Counted from the first letter of the stretch, positions 45,625-55,716 are shown. The stretch: 64,000 bases of DNA from Odoribacter splanchnicus DSM 20712 (GCF_000190535.1 NC_015160.1:4328289-4392288), one strand, 5' to 3'. The notes: generated from the letters alone by a model not told the origin. Numbers and translations are program-made.

Positions 45625-47607
45625 ATGGTAAAAAAAATCGTTGGAACAGGAGTATTACTTGTCCTGGCTTTGGCGTTGCAAGCCGGAGTGAAAATGTATA
45701 CTTTAAAGTCGCCGGACGGTAAAGTGAAACTCGAAGTGACTGCCGGACAGGGGATAGCTTATTCACTTTTCTATGATGGCCGGCTTTTATTAAAACCTTC
45801 CCGGATAGCCCTTCATACCGACCTGCCGGAAGCCGATCATTGGGAAAATATCCGTATAACGGGAACAAAACAGAGGCATGTGTCGGAGACGGTACAGGCT
45901 CCGTTCTATCGGGTGAAGGAGTTCGGAATCGATTGTAATGAACTCGAACTCCGGTTGAACAATGGTTTTTCACTGCTGATGCGGGCCTATAACGATGGTA
46001 TGGCCTATCGGTTCGTGGCCGGCCGGAAAGGAGAGATGACAGTGGTGGAGGAGAGGGCCGAATTTAATTTTGCTGATGATTTCGAAGCCTATATACCGTA
46101 TTCTACCAATCCGAAAGATCCCTGGAATATGGCTTTTCAAAATTTTTACACCAAAGCTCCTCTTACACAATATAATACAGAGTTACCTGCTTTTTTACCC
46201 TTGACTGTGGATGCCGGTGCGGTGAAACTGACCTTACTGGAATCCGATTTGGAAGCTTATCCGGGCATGTTCGTCTGTGGAGATGGAAAAACGCCGGCTT
46301 TGAAAGGGGTGTTTGCAGCCTATCCTCAGGAAACGTTTAAGAATAAGTGGCGTTGTCAGGAGACGGTGAAAACCCGCAGGCCTTATATTGCGCGGGTAGC
46401 CGGTAAATGTACCTTTCCCTGGAGAATTATGGCAGTGACTGCAGAAGATACTCAGATGCCGGTGAATCATCTGGTGTATGCGCTGGCCGCTCCCAACCGG
46501 ATCGGTGATTACAACTGGATAAAACCCGGGAAAGTGGCCTGGGAATGGTGGAACGACTGGGGGATCAGCGGAGTGGATTTTAAAGTAGGAATCAATACGC
46601 CGACTTATAAACATTATATCGACTTTGCTGCGGAACAAGGAATCGAATATGTGGTGCTCGACGAAGGTTGGTCGGATCCCAAACAGGGAGATATCATGAC
46701 CACTGTTCCGGAGATCGATTTACCGGAATTGGCCGAATATGCCCGCAACAAAGGGGTCGGACTGATTCTGTGGGCGGTGATGAACGTGCTGGACGAGCAG
46801 CTCGAAAAGGCTTGCCGGTATTATGCCGGTATGGGGATTAAGGGCTTCAAAGTCGACTTCCTCGACCGGGATGATCAGAAAGCGGTAGAGATGGTTTACC
46901 GGATCGCGGAAACTACTGCAAAATATAAGCTGTTCGTGGATTTTCACGGTATGTATAAACCGACCGGAATCAACCGTACTTTCCCGAATGCGATCAATTT
47001 CGAAGGAGTATTCGGCATGGAGGAACTGAAATGGAGTAATCCCGATATGCCTTTGTACGACGTAACTATGCCTTTTATTCGTATGATGGCCGGGAATGTG
47101 GATTATACCCAGGGAGCTATGCGGAATGCAGTGAAAAAGGACTTCAGGGATATTTACAGTAGCCCGATGAGTCAGGGGACCCGTTGTCATCAACTGGCTA
47201 CTTATATCGTGTTCGACAGTCCGTTGGTGATGCTGTGTGATGCCCCCACCGCCTATCGCAAGGAACCCGAATGTACCCGCTTTATCGCCGGTTTACCCGT
47301 TGTGGCCGATGAAACCCGGATATTGCAGGGGAAAATGGGAGAATATATCGTTACTGCCCGGCGGGTGGGGGAAGACTGGATCGTCGGAGGACTGACCGAT
47401 TGGGAAGCACGCACGGTGGATTTGGATTTGAGTTTCTTGCCGGAAGGGATGTTCCGGGCTGAAATTTTCTGCGACGGTATAAATGCGGATAAAAAGGGAG
47501 AGGATTACCGGCATGAATATCGTGATGTAAAAAGAGAGGATCGGTTGAAGATGCAACTTGCTCCGGGAGGAGGATTTGCTATCAGGTTGAAGAAAAATCA
47601 TAACTGA
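45625..47607 (+). CDS. Glycoside hydrolase family 97, retaining type (alpha-galactosidase candidate)
   Basis: About 660 residues with a signal peptide (VLLVLALALQAG). The family core is clear: EYVVLDEGWSDP, IKGFKVDFLDRDDQ and NAINFEGVFGMEELKW. Asp411 in KVDF corresponds to the nucleophile of retaining GH97 enzymes such as the B. thetaiotaomicron alpha-galactosidase; inverting SusB-type members lack it. Glu460 is the likely general acid. I use the ATG at 45625 rather than the TTG two codons upstream. It starts a same-strand run with the S9 peptidase, GH127 and M64 genes. Extensins carry Ser-linked alpha-galactose, a fitting substrate but unproven. Confidence 0.88.
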   Translation: MVKKIVGTGVLLVLALALQAGVKMYTLKSPDGKVKLEVTAGQGIAYSLFYDGRLLLKPSRIALHTDLPEADHWENIRITGTKQRHVSETVQAPFYRVKEFGIDCNELELRLNNGFSLLMRAYNDGMAYRFVAGRKGEMTVVEERAEFNFADDFEAYIPYSTNPKDPWNMAFQNFYTKAPLTQYNTELPAFLPLTVDAGAVKLTLLESDLEAYPGMFVCGDGKTPALKGVFAAYPQETFKNKWRCQETVKTRRPYIARVAGKCTFPWRIMAVTAEDTQMPVNHLVYALAAPNRIGDYNWIKPGKVAWEWWNDWGISGVDFKVGINTPTYKHYIDFAAEQGIEYVVLDEGWSDPKQGDIMTTVPEIDLPELAEYARNKGVGLILWAVMNVLDEQLEKACRYYAGMGIKGFKVDFLDRDDQKAVEMVYRIAETTAKYKLFVDFHGMYKPTGINRTFPNAINFEGVFGMEELKWSNPDMPLYDVTMPFIRMMAGNVDYTQGAMRNAVKKDFRDIYSSPMSQGTRCHQLATYIVFDSPLVMLCDAPTAYRKEPECTRFIAGLPVVADETRILQGKMGEYIVTARRVGEDWIVGGLTDWEARTVDLDLSFLPEGMFRAEIFCDGINADKKGEDYRHEYRDVKREDRLKMQLAPGGGFAIRLKKNHN

Positions 47608-47622
47608 TAAAATTATAAACTT

Positions 47623-49857
47623 ATGAAAATTATTCCTGTTATTTTATTATTGGTGTTCAGTTGTGCCGTTTGTGCACAGGAGCTGAAAGAAAAATATGCC
47701 GAAGCAGATGGGTTCAGGCAAAAGTATGAGGCCGGATATTTTGGAGGGAATATCACTCCCCGCTGGATCGGAAATACACATTTTTGCTGGTATGCGGTCA
47801 AGACTCCTGCAGGTACTGATTTTATACTGGTGAATGCCGGTAAACGACAGAAACAACCGGCTTTCGATCAGAAAGCTATGGCTAAAGCATTGACGGCTGA
47901 ACTGGGACGAAAAGTGGAACCCGGGAAAATGCCTTTCCGGGAGATTGTGTTTTCGGACGATCTGAAACAACTGACTTTTGTGACCGAAGGCATGAAATAT
48001 ACTTACGACCGGAATAAAAATAAGGTGATCGGTAAGGTGAAAGAAGAACCCCGCCGCCGGGAAGGCCACTGGGGAGGTGTGAATGAAGAGAATTGGCAGG
48101 GAGCTACTCCTTCGCCCGATGGAAAAAAAGAAGCCTTTGTCAGTGAAGGAAATCTGTTTGTCCGTGATATAAGTAGCGGCAAGGTGAACCGGCTGAGCTA
48201 CGACGGAGCCCCCGGAGAATACTATTCTTCTTTTATCAGCTGGTCGCCGGATTCCCGGAAATTGGTGAGTTGTAAATACCGCCCCGCCTGGATCCGGAAA
48301 TTGAAGACCGTCGTGTCTTCGCCTGCCGGACAACTGCAACCCAAAATGGAAGAGATCGATTATGTGAAACCGGGAGATGCCCTGCCTGTCAAACGACCGG
48401 TATTGTTTCTGGTGGAGGAAGGACGACAGGTAAATATCGAGTTTGCCGAACCGGAAAAACAGTTTAACCTGAACAATATCCGTTGGGCCGATGACAGTCG
48501 TTCTTTTACTTTCGATTATAACAAACGGGGACATCAGGAATATATAGTTTATAAAGTCACCGGGGACAACCCGAAGGCTCAAGTGCTGATCGGGGAGAAG
48601 ATGCCTACTTTTGTTTATTATAATTTGCTGTATCGCTACGATCTGAAAGACCGGAACGAGATCCTCTGGATTTCGGAGCGTGACGGATGGCGCCATCTTT
48701 ATCTCTATGATGCGGATAACGGTCAGGTGAAACGACAACTGACCAAAGGGGAATGGGTAGTGAAACGGGTGTTGCATGTGGACGATGCCGCCAGGGTGGT
48801 TTATTTGGTAGGGTGCGGAAAAGATGCCGGTGAAGATCCCTATCTCGAGAAAGTATACCGGCTGAATATAGAGAATGGAGAATTGCTCTGCCTGACACCT
48901 GAAAATGGAAACCATCAAGTGGAATTTTCCAGGGATTATACCTATTTTACAGATAGCTGGTCCCGGATCGATTGTCCGCCGGTAGCTGCTTTGCGTAGTG
49001 CGAAAGACGGATCGGTCTTGTTGTCTTTGGAAAAGGCCGATATCAGCAAGATGCTGGCAGAAGGGTGGAGAATGCCTGAAGTGTTTTGTGCTAAAGGAAG
49101 AGACGGAGAAACCGATATTTGGGGAGTTATCGTCCGTCCGGTAGATTTCGACCCGTCCAAAAAATATCCCGTAATCGAGTATATCTATGCCGGACCACAC
49201 GATTCTTTTGTCCCGAAATCTTTCACCGTATCTCCGGTAGATGCCGCTTTGGCGCAATTGGGCTTTATCGTGGTACAGATCGACGGAATGGGGACGGCTA
49301 ACCGTTCGAAAAAATTCCATGATGTATGTTGGAAAAACCTGAAAGACGGAGGCTTTCCCGACCGGATCGCCTGGATGAAGGCTGCGGCGGCTAAATATCC
49401 TGAGATGGATATCGACCGGGTTGGGATTTATGGCTGCTCGGCAGGCGGACAAAATGCGATGGGAGCTGTATTGTTCCACCCTGATTTTTATAAAGTGAGT
49501 GTCGCTGCTTGCGGTTGCCATGATAACCGGATGGATAAGATCTGGTGGAATGAACAGTGGATGGGGTATCCCGTCGGAAAAGAATATGAAGAATGCTCCA
49601 ATACGGTGAATGCTTATCGTCTGCAAGGGAAATTGATGCTGATCCTGGGGGAATTGGACGATAATGTCGATCCTTCGACAACTTTCCAGGTGGTGAATGC
49701 TTTGATCGGTGCCGGTAAAGAGTTTGAATTTGTAGTATTGCCCAACCAGCGGCATACGATGGGCGGAGCTTACGGTGAACGGAAAAGACGGGATTTCTTT
49801 ATCCGGCATTTACAAGGCCTGCAAACTCCGGATTGGAATAAAGAGGAAAAGAAATAA
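47623..49857 (+). CDS. S9 family dipeptidyl peptidase (DPP IV-like)
   Basis: 744 residues with a signal peptide (LLLVFSCAVCAQ; a lipoprotein is also possible). An eight-bladed DPP IV N-terminal propeller covers about 100-480 (GVNEENWQGATPSPDGKKEAF, ISWSPDSRKLV). The hydrolase domain holds the triad Ser606 (GIYGCSAGGQN), Asp679 (GELDDNVDP) and His711 (NQRHTMGG). The family releases N-terminal X-Pro dipeptides. It follows the GH97 stop by 15 bases, so it is co-transcribed. With pepP inside the cell, this would dismantle Pro/Hyp-rich peptides. The usual nucleophile elbow is GWSYGG; here it is GCSAGG. Confidence 0.9.
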   Translation: MKIIPVILLLVFSCAVCAQELKEKYAEADGFRQKYEAGYFGGNITPRWIGNTHFCWYAVKTPAGTDFILVNAGKRQKQPAFDQKAMAKALTAELGRKVEPGKMPFREIVFSDDLKQLTFVTEGMKYTYDRNKNKVIGKVKEEPRRREGHWGGVNEENWQGATPSPDGKKEAFVSEGNLFVRDISSGKVNRLSYDGAPGEYYSSFISWSPDSRKLVSCKYRPAWIRKLKTVVSSPAGQLQPKMEEIDYVKPGDALPVKRPVLFLVEEGRQVNIEFAEPEKQFNLNNIRWADDSRSFTFDYNKRGHQEYIVYKVTGDNPKAQVLIGEKMPTFVYYNLLYRYDLKDRNEILWISERDGWRHLYLYDADNGQVKRQLTKGEWVVKRVLHVDDAARVVYLVGCGKDAGEDPYLEKVYRLNIENGELLCLTPENGNHQVEFSRDYTYFTDSWSRIDCPPVAALRSAKDGSVLLSLEKADISKMLAEGWRMPEVFCAKGRDGETDIWGVIVRPVDFDPSKKYPVIEYIYAGPHDSFVPKSFTVSPVDAALAQLGFIVVQIDGMGTANRSKKFHDVCWKNLKDGGFPDRIAWMKAAAAKYPEMDIDRVGIYGCSAGGQNAMGAVLFHPDFYKVSVAACGCHDNRMDKIWWNEQWMGYPVGKEYEECSNTVNAYRLQGKLMLILGELDDNVDPSTTFQVVNALIGAGKEFEFVVLPNQRHTMGGAYGERKRRDFFIRHLQGLQTPDWNKEEKK

Positions 49858-49881
49858 AATCGAATCATAAATAAAAAGCTT

Positions 49882-52284
49882 ATGAAAAAAAGAGTGATGA
49901 CTTTTGTTGCCGCATGTCTGGCACTGAGTGTGTGTGCTCAGAAGAATGGACATACCGGTTATCCCATTACCCCGGTTCCTTTTACAGCTGTAAAAGTGAA
50001 CGATGCCTTTTGGGGACAACGACTGAAAGCCAGCCGTGAAGTGACGATTCCGCTGGCATTCAGTAAATGCGAAGAAACAGGACGCTACAAGAATTTCGAA
50101 ATGGCCGCTAATCCCGGTCCTCATAATAAAGTAACCGGATTTTCTTTTGACGATACCGATGTGTATAAAACGATCGAAGGGGCCAGCTATCTGTTGCAGA
50201 CGTATCCGGATGAAAAATTGAAAAAATATATCGACAGTGTGCTGGTGATCGTTGCCAGGGCACAGGAACCGGACGGATATCTGTATACTTCCCGGACGAT
50301 GAATCCGGAACACCCCCATGAATGGGCCGGATCGAAACGCTGGGAAAAAGTGGAAGACCTGAGCCACGAGTTTTATAACCTGGGGCATATGGTTGAAGGG
50401 GCTGTCGCTCACTATCAGGCTACCGGACAGAAAAACTTTCTGAATATTGCGATCCGCTATGCCGACTGTGTTTGCCGTGAGATCGGTGATAAACCCGGAC
50501 AGCAGGTGAAAGTGCCCGGACATCAGATCGCCGAGATGGCTTTGGCGAAGTTGTATGTGGTGACCGGGGATAAAAAATACCTGGATGAAGCGAAATTTTT
50601 CCTGGATAAGCGGGGATATACGGAACGGAAAGACGAATATAGCCAGGCTCATAAGCCGATTCTGGAACAGAACGAGGCCGTCGGACATGCTGTCAGGGCT
50701 GCTTATATGTATTCCGGTATCGCCGATGTCGCTGCCCTGACCGGTGATCAGGAGTATATCGATGCGATCGACCGGATCTGGGAGAATGTCGTTACTAAAA
50801 AGTTGTATATTACAGGCGGAATCGGAGCTACCGGCAGTGGTGAAGCTTTCGGTAAAAATTACGAATTACCCAACATGTCGGCCTATTGTGAGACTTGTGC
50901 CGCTATCGGTAATGTGTATTGGAATTATCGCTTGTTTCTGCTGAAAGGAGATGCCAAATATTACGATGTACTCGAACGTACCCTTTATAATGGCGTATTG
51001 TCGGGGATTTCTCTGGACGGTGGGGCTTTCTTTTATCCCAATCCTTTGGAATCTATCGGCCAGCATCAACGTTCGCCCTGGTTCGGATGTGCCTGTTGCC
51101 CGTCGAATGCCTGCCGTTTTATTCCTTCTGTTCCGGGATATATTTATGCTGTGAAAGATAAGGAAGTTTATGTCAATTTGTTTGTGGCCAACGAATCGAC
51201 CCTCGAAGTCGCCGGGAAGAAAGTAGGATTGAAACAGTCCACCTCTTATCCCTGGAACGGGGATATACGAGTGGCCGTGACTCCCCGCGGAATTTCCGAT
51301 TTTGCGATGAAAATCCGGATTCCGGGTTGGGTGCAGGGAAAGGTCGTACCGAGCGATTTGTACCGTTATGCCGATGGCAAAAAACTGGGCTATACAGTGA
51401 AAGTGAACGGTAAGCCGGCAGAGAGTACGCTGGAAAAAGGTTATTTTACCATTCAACGCAAATGGAAAAAAGGGGATATCGTAGATATTCATTTCGATAT
51501 GGAACCGCGGATTGTAAAAGCGAATTATAAAGTGGAAGCCGATCGTGGACGGGTATCCGTCGAGCGAGGACCGGTGGTGTATTGTGCCGAATGGCCGGAT
51601 AATGATTTCAGTGTCCGGGGAATCCTGATGAATCAAACACCCGAATTTACCGTAGAAAACCGCAGTGATCTGTTGTACGGCATAGAGCTGTTGAAAACAC
51701 AGGCTCAGACGCTGGAGTTCGATAAAGAGGGACGTCTGGAGGCAAAAGAAGTCACTTTATCCCTGATTCCTTATTATGCATGGGCACATCGGGGAGCCGG
51801 AGAGATGACCGTTTGGCTACCGATCGACCTGAATGCTACCCGTCCGGCAATGCCGCCGACGATTGCTTCCGAAAGTGAGGTTTCTGCCTCTCACCGGAGT
51901 AGTGCTATCTCGGCGGTAAACGACCGTTTGCAACCACAGAATCCCGAGGATCGCTCGATGCCTTATTACCATTGGTGGCCGAAAAAGAATACAACCGAAT
52001 GGATTGTATACGACTTCAAAGGCGAACAGACTGTCTCTTCTTCTACCGTTTACTGGTTCGACGACGGCCCGTGGGGTGGTTGCCGGATACCGGAAGCATG
52101 GAAGGTATATTATAAAAATGAAGCCGGAGCATGGGTCCCGGTGAAAAATACGGCTGATTATCCGATTCAGAAAGATGCTCCCTGTACGGTGGAATTCGAA
52201 CCGGTGAAAACCGCTGCGGTGAAACTCGAAGTTCAATTGCCGGAGGATAATGCGGCAGGAATTTTTGAGTGGGAAGTGAAATAA
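49882..52284 (+). CDS. GH127 beta-L-arabinofuranosidase
   Basis: 800 residues with a signal peptide (FVAACLALSVCAQ). The catalytic metal site of HypBA1-type enzymes is intact: Glu337 and Cys339 in YCETCAAIGNVYWN, and Cys403, Cys405 and Cys406 in WFGCACCPSN; the middle Cys (405) is the expected nucleophile. The helical barrel is followed by beta domains and a C-terminal extension of ~170 residues (ASHRSSAISAVNDRL onward) that looks like a carbohydrate-binding module. HypBA1 from Bifidobacterium cuts beta-1,2-linked arabinofuranose of hydroxyproline-linked arabinosides. Located 24 bases after the S9 gene. Confidence 0.93.
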   Translation: MKKRVMTFVAACLALSVCAQKNGHTGYPITPVPFTAVKVNDAFWGQRLKASREVTIPLAFSKCEETGRYKNFEMAANPGPHNKVTGFSFDDTDVYKTIEGASYLLQTYPDEKLKKYIDSVLVIVARAQEPDGYLYTSRTMNPEHPHEWAGSKRWEKVEDLSHEFYNLGHMVEGAVAHYQATGQKNFLNIAIRYADCVCREIGDKPGQQVKVPGHQIAEMALAKLYVVTGDKKYLDEAKFFLDKRGYTERKDEYSQAHKPILEQNEAVGHAVRAAYMYSGIADVAALTGDQEYIDAIDRIWENVVTKKLYITGGIGATGSGEAFGKNYELPNMSAYCETCAAIGNVYWNYRLFLLKGDAKYYDVLERTLYNGVLSGISLDGGAFFYPNPLESIGQHQRSPWFGCACCPSNACRFIPSVPGYIYAVKDKEVYVNLFVANESTLEVAGKKVGLKQSTSYPWNGDIRVAVTPRGISDFAMKIRIPGWVQGKVVPSDLYRYADGKKLGYTVKVNGKPAESTLEKGYFTIQRKWKKGDIVDIHFDMEPRIVKANYKVEADRGRVSVERGPVVYCAEWPDNDFSVRGILMNQTPEFTVENRSDLLYGIELLKTQAQTLEFDKEGRLEAKEVTLSLIPYYAWAHRGAGEMTVWLPIDLNATRPAMPPTIASESEVSASHRSSAISAVNDRLQPQNPEDRSMPYYHWWPKKNTTEWIVYDFKGEQTVSSSTVYWFDDGPWGGCRIPEAWKVYYKNEAGAWVPVKNTADYPIQKDAPCTVEFEPVKTAAVKLEVQLPEDNAAGIFEWEVK

Positions 52285-52342
52285 CTTTTGGCTTACCTCG
52301 TCATTATTGTTATTTTTGTAAAGAAAATCAAACTAACAAAAC

Positions 52343-53629
52343 ATGAACTTATTGAAAATCATTTTTTTATTTTTCTGTACCTGGATGACAGGAGAGTTGA
52401 CGGCCCAGACACCCTTTGAACGGTATTTTCTGGACAAGACACTACGGTTCGACTACTACCATTGCGGAGATAGCCGGAACCAGGAGTATTTTTTCGACGA
52501 ATTGAAGGAAGAACCCTATTGGGCAGGTTCGAAAGTGTCTCTGCTGGATGATACCGGTTATGGGGTGCAATTGTTTAAAATCTTCGATAAAGCCAGTGGT
52601 AAAGAGATTTATTCCCGAAGCTATTGTACCTTGTTCAATGAGTGGCAAACCACTCCCGAAGCGCAGACTGTGCGTAAAGCCATGCCTGAGTCGGTGGTTT
52701 TCCCTTACCCGAAAAATGAGGTACGGATCGAGATCTATGCCCGTAACCGGAAAGGAGTTTTTGAAAAGAAATTCGAACAGGACATCGATCCCAATTCTTA
52801 TTTTGTGAAAAAGTTTACTCCCCGCTACGAGACCTTCGAGGTGGCCTATAACGGTAATCCCTCGACGCGGGTAGATATCGTACTCGTTCCCGAAGGGTAT
52901 ACCCAGAATGAGAAGGAGAAATTTGCAGCTGCCTGCCGGGTGTTTGCTGAAGAGTTTTTCAGTTACTCTCCTTTCAAGGAGAATACTGCCCGTTTTAATA
53001 TCCGGGCGGTGTGGTCCCCTTCGATGGAATCGGGTGTGACTATTCCCGGCGAACATGTATGGCGGAATACGGCGGCTCAAGCCCGCTACTATACCTTCGA
53101 CTCGGAACGTTATCAAATGATCGAGGACTTTCAGGGACTCCGGGATATCGCTGCCCATGCGCCGTATGATCATATTTATGTGTTGTCCAATACGCAGAAA
53201 TATGGTGGTGGCGGAATCTATAATTTTTATGGTATCAGTGCAGCTCACCATCCTAACCGTACCGGTAAAATCTATGTACACGAATTCGGACATGTGTTGC
53301 TGGGATTAGGGGATGAATATATTGGCAACGTGTCGTACAACGATATGTATCCGACCGATGTAGAGCCATGGGAAGCCAATCTGACCACCCTGACCGATTT
53401 CGGCCGGAAGGAATGGAAAAAGATGCTGGACACGAAAACGCCGGTTCCTACTCCTGTCAATGAAAAAACACCTCAGAAATTAGGGGTTTATGAAGGAGGT
53501 GGTTATGTGAATAAAGGAGTGTATCGTCCATGGCCCAACTGTCTGATGAATAACCTGCATACCATCGATATCTTTTGCCCCGTATGTAGTCAGGCGATCC
53601 GGAAGCAAATCGATTTTCTGTGTCGTTGA
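52343..53629 (+). CDS. M64 family metallopeptidase (IgA-peptidase M64 type)
   Basis: 428 residues with a signal peptide (FFCTWMTGELTAQT). An N-terminal M64_N-like beta domain (about 25-155) precedes the catalytic domain. Its zinc site HEFGHVLLGLGDEY starts at His313 and matches the HExxH...GL.DEY form of the M64 family. Clostridium relatives cleave IgA after Pro-Val, so proline-rich targets are known for this family. It ends the GH97-S9-GH127-M64 gene run. Secreted or periplasmic. Confidence 0.9.
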   Translation: MNLLKIIFLFFCTWMTGELTAQTPFERYFLDKTLRFDYYHCGDSRNQEYFFDELKEEPYWAGSKVSLLDDTGYGVQLFKIFDKASGKEIYSRSYCTLFNEWQTTPEAQTVRKAMPESVVFPYPKNEVRIEIYARNRKGVFEKKFEQDIDPNSYFVKKFTPRYETFEVAYNGNPSTRVDIVLVPEGYTQNEKEKFAAACRVFAEEFFSYSPFKENTARFNIRAVWSPSMESGVTIPGEHVWRNTAAQARYYTFDSERYQMIEDFQGLRDIAAHAPYDHIYVLSNTQKYGGGGIYNFYGISAAHHPNRTGKIYVHEFGHVLLGLGDEYIGNVSYNDMYPTDVEPWEANLTTLTDFGRKEWKKMLDTKTPVPTPVNEKTPQKLGVYEGGGYVNKGVYRPWPNCLMNNLHTIDIFCPVCSQAIRKQIDFLCR

Positions 53630-53695
53630 TCGTACGGAGTAATTTTTAATATGCAGGCCGATGGTCCGGAGTGTTCCCGGAACATTCCGGAGTAG

Positions 53696-53860
53696 ACATG
53701 CCTCGCTGAAAGATTCCGATCTTATCTGGAGAATGAACGCAATACTTGGAACGGACGGGCGATAGCCATGAGCAGGAGTAAACGAAAAAACGGACAGATT
53801 ACGGTAAAAGTCGGCCCGGAAGGTATGCCGCAAGCGGTTCTTAAACTTAGGGCAGAATAA
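53696..53860 (+). pseudogene. C-terminal remnant of a glycoside hydrolase (GH2-like)
   Basis: An open frame without start reads YLENERNTWNGRAIAM, then GQITVKVGPEGMPQ, and ends VLKLRAE before TAA. This resembles the Ig-like C-terminal end of GH2 beta-galactosidases (pattern NGRALAIVR...GxIxVKVxAEGL). The upstream part is gone; an in-frame stop lies at 53693. It points to a deleted enzyme gene. Confidence 0.55.
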
Positions 53861-53890
53861 AAAAAGGGATATGTCGTCGAGACATATCCC
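53859..53890 (-). terminator. Minus-strand intrinsic terminator
   Basis: A perfect 10-bp stem (53866-53875 with 53881-53890, 5-base loop) followed on the minus strand by seven T residues. It faces minus-strand transcription, but no intact minus-strand gene lies just upstream of it. Confidence 0.65.
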
Positions 53891-54536
53891 CGGCTATTCA
53901 TTAGCCCGAAATCCCAAGTCAATAGTTGAAAGAAAGCAGCCGGTTGAATGTATAATAGTTGTACACACGGCTTGGGAGGCCTGTTGGAGTATCCGGTCTG
54001 CTTTCAAACAGTAGCCTGATAATTGTATATATGTTGAGTGGATTGAGAAAAACGCGGAGCTGCCTTTAAAACAACAAAGCGTGGAACTTAACTCAATCTG
54101 GCAAGAACCACTGACAATGGTTAGGAACAGAAAGAGCAAGCTCACGCTTAGGTATCATTGATATACGAACCTCCTACGTGAGCGTTGCTACAATCGTTCT
54201 GATTTCCTATTTAAAAATTGTCAGTTTTCTTGCTTTCAGAACGCGTAATAGTAACGCATCAACATTTTGTTGACAGATACCTCTTGTATCTGTTTTACAA
54301 AGGAAAAGAAAAAATTGAAGATAAACAAGTGAATAATGATTTTTTATTAAAATTAAAAAATGTAAGTTTATTCGTCGTTACTAATTCGTCTTCGGTGACC
54401 GGTTTGCCGGGACTCACTTTGTTCCTGTTGAGAGAACCTGAAGTTCGGGGTACAACTTTTAAAACCTAAATAGAATTAGTGCGTAAGGTACTTAAAATTA
54501 CTTCTTGCTTGTTTAAGGTTTATAAACCTTTTTTAT
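53891..54536. other. Region with remnants and no clear gene
   Basis: I see no credible gene. A minus-strand frame (54145-53894) ends IDLGFRANE right before the terminator and may be a transposase or other remnant, unidentified. An imperfect hairpin pairs GCTCACG (about 54150) with CGTGAGC (about 54180). Confidence 0.4.
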
Positions 54537-54544
54537 TATCTTTG
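54537..54544 (+). promoter_or_regulatory. -7 promoter element of propeller 5
   Basis: TATCTTTG fits TAnnTTTG and lies 17 bases before the start at 54562. The nearest TTG upstream is about 25 bases away, longer than normal, so the -33 box is doubtful. Confidence 0.45.
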
Positions 54545-54561
54545 TTGAAAAAGAGAACCTT

Positions 54562-55710
54562 ATGTCTATGCTAAAATTAGAATCTTTTTTCTTCTTTTCT
54601 TTCTTCCTGTTTCTTGCCGGGTGCGGAAATCAGAGTAAACCGGTTTCGGTTGAACAGGAAATAATAACTCCCTTGAGTGCAGGAAATGCGGTGAACGACC
54701 TGTTGCCGTATATCGATTCGGTTGAAGTTGTTCCTTTGGAGACTACCGGGAAAGCGTTGATCGGACTGGTGGGAAAAATACTGCTTTTGCCTAACGGAAA
54801 TGTCCTGATTAAAAGTACTGCCAGCATGTTCATGTTCAGTCCTGAAGGAAAGTTTTTATTTCAAATCGGAAAGAATGGCCGTGGCCCCGAAGAATACCTT
54901 ACTATCGATGATGTATGCCTCAGCCAGGATGCCCGGGAATTATGGATTTTGGGAGGATGTGAGATCGTGAAATATAGTACGGAGACCGGACGGTTTATCC
55001 GGAAAACGACACTGGAGCTTCCAGAGATATGTAATGGCTTCGATGCGATAGCGAGTGGACCCGGTCATTCGGCTTTTTTGTATTATTGCCCGCAAATGGA
55101 CGAGAATAATTTTTCGGAAGATTTCTATTGTTTGTATCGTTATGACGAACAGGGGCGAATCCTGCAAAAATTTCTGCCTCGTAAAGACTATGGCCTGAAT
55201 ATAGCTCTGATAACCCAGACTAGCGATAATCGATATATTCTCCGGCCTCAGGATAGTGATAATATCTGTTATTATCTTTCGGATAGTTTGCCGGTACCCC
55301 GGGTGAAAATCGATTTTGGGAAAGAGACGATAAAAAACCGGTATTCATCGGATCTGCAAACTTATCTCCGTTCTGATTATTATAAAATGCCGGTCTATAT
55401 TTACGATACCCGGGATTACTTCTATTTCTCGTATTGCGGACCTGAGGCAACCGATTGTTATTGTATCCACTCTTTTAAAAATAGCAAAACGATTACCTGG
55501 GAGAGAAAAGGAGATGATGCCGACGGGATGTTCATGATTGGGGGGGCCGATAAAGACTTTTTTTATGGTATCTATAACGATTACCGGGACTGGGATGAAA
55601 TCTTACTGAATCGGCAGGATCTTTTAAAAAGAGCTATTATTCAGAAAACCCATCTCCGGATCCCGGAAGATAGCAACCCTCTGTTGGTAAAAGTAAAGTT
55701 TAAGTTTTAA
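54562..55710 (+). CDS. 6-bladed beta-propeller lipoprotein 5
   Basis: 382 residues with a good lipobox (LFLAGCGNQ). Family signs are YIDSVEVVPLETTGKALIG at the start, the blade motif GKFLFQIGKNGRGPEEYLTIDDV, and tail EDSNPLLVKVKFKF. It is closer to propeller 4 than to 1-3. It is alone here, without an NVEALA gene, and converges on a GH127 gene with a 6-base gap between stops. GC content is higher than in copies 1-4, so it may be an older resident of the locus. Confidence 0.85.
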   Translation: MSMLKLESFFFFSFFLFLAGCGNQSKPVSVEQEIITPLSAGNAVNDLLPYIDSVEVVPLETTGKALIGLVGKILLLPNGNVLIKSTASMFMFSPEGKFLFQIGKNGRGPEEYLTIDDVCLSQDARELWILGGCEIVKYSTETGRFIRKTTLELPEICNGFDAIASGPGHSAFLYYCPQMDENNFSEDFYCLYRYDEQGRILQKFLPRKDYGLNIALITQTSDNRYILRPQDSDNICYYLSDSLPVPRVKIDFGKETIKNRYSSDLQTYLRSDYYKMPVYIYDTRDYFYFSYCGPEATDCYCIHSFKNSKTITWERKGDDADGMFMIGGADKDFFYGIYNDYRDWDEILLNRQDLLKRAIIQKTHLRIPEDSNPLLVKVKFKF

Positions 55711-55716
55711 GAGACT

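Noticed and set aside
47647..49809. A 720-codon open frame on the minus strand across the S9 peptidase gene
   Set aside because: It mirrors a strongly supported gene with an intact catalytic triad; the antisense protein has no signal, domain or sensible composition.
50866..53293. Long minus-strand open frames over the GH127 and M64 genes
   Set aside because: They are shadows of the plus-strand genes, favoured by codon composition.
54218..54469. An 83-codon plus-strand frame before propeller 5
   Set aside because: No ribosome site, domain or homology pattern; it lies in a region of remnants.
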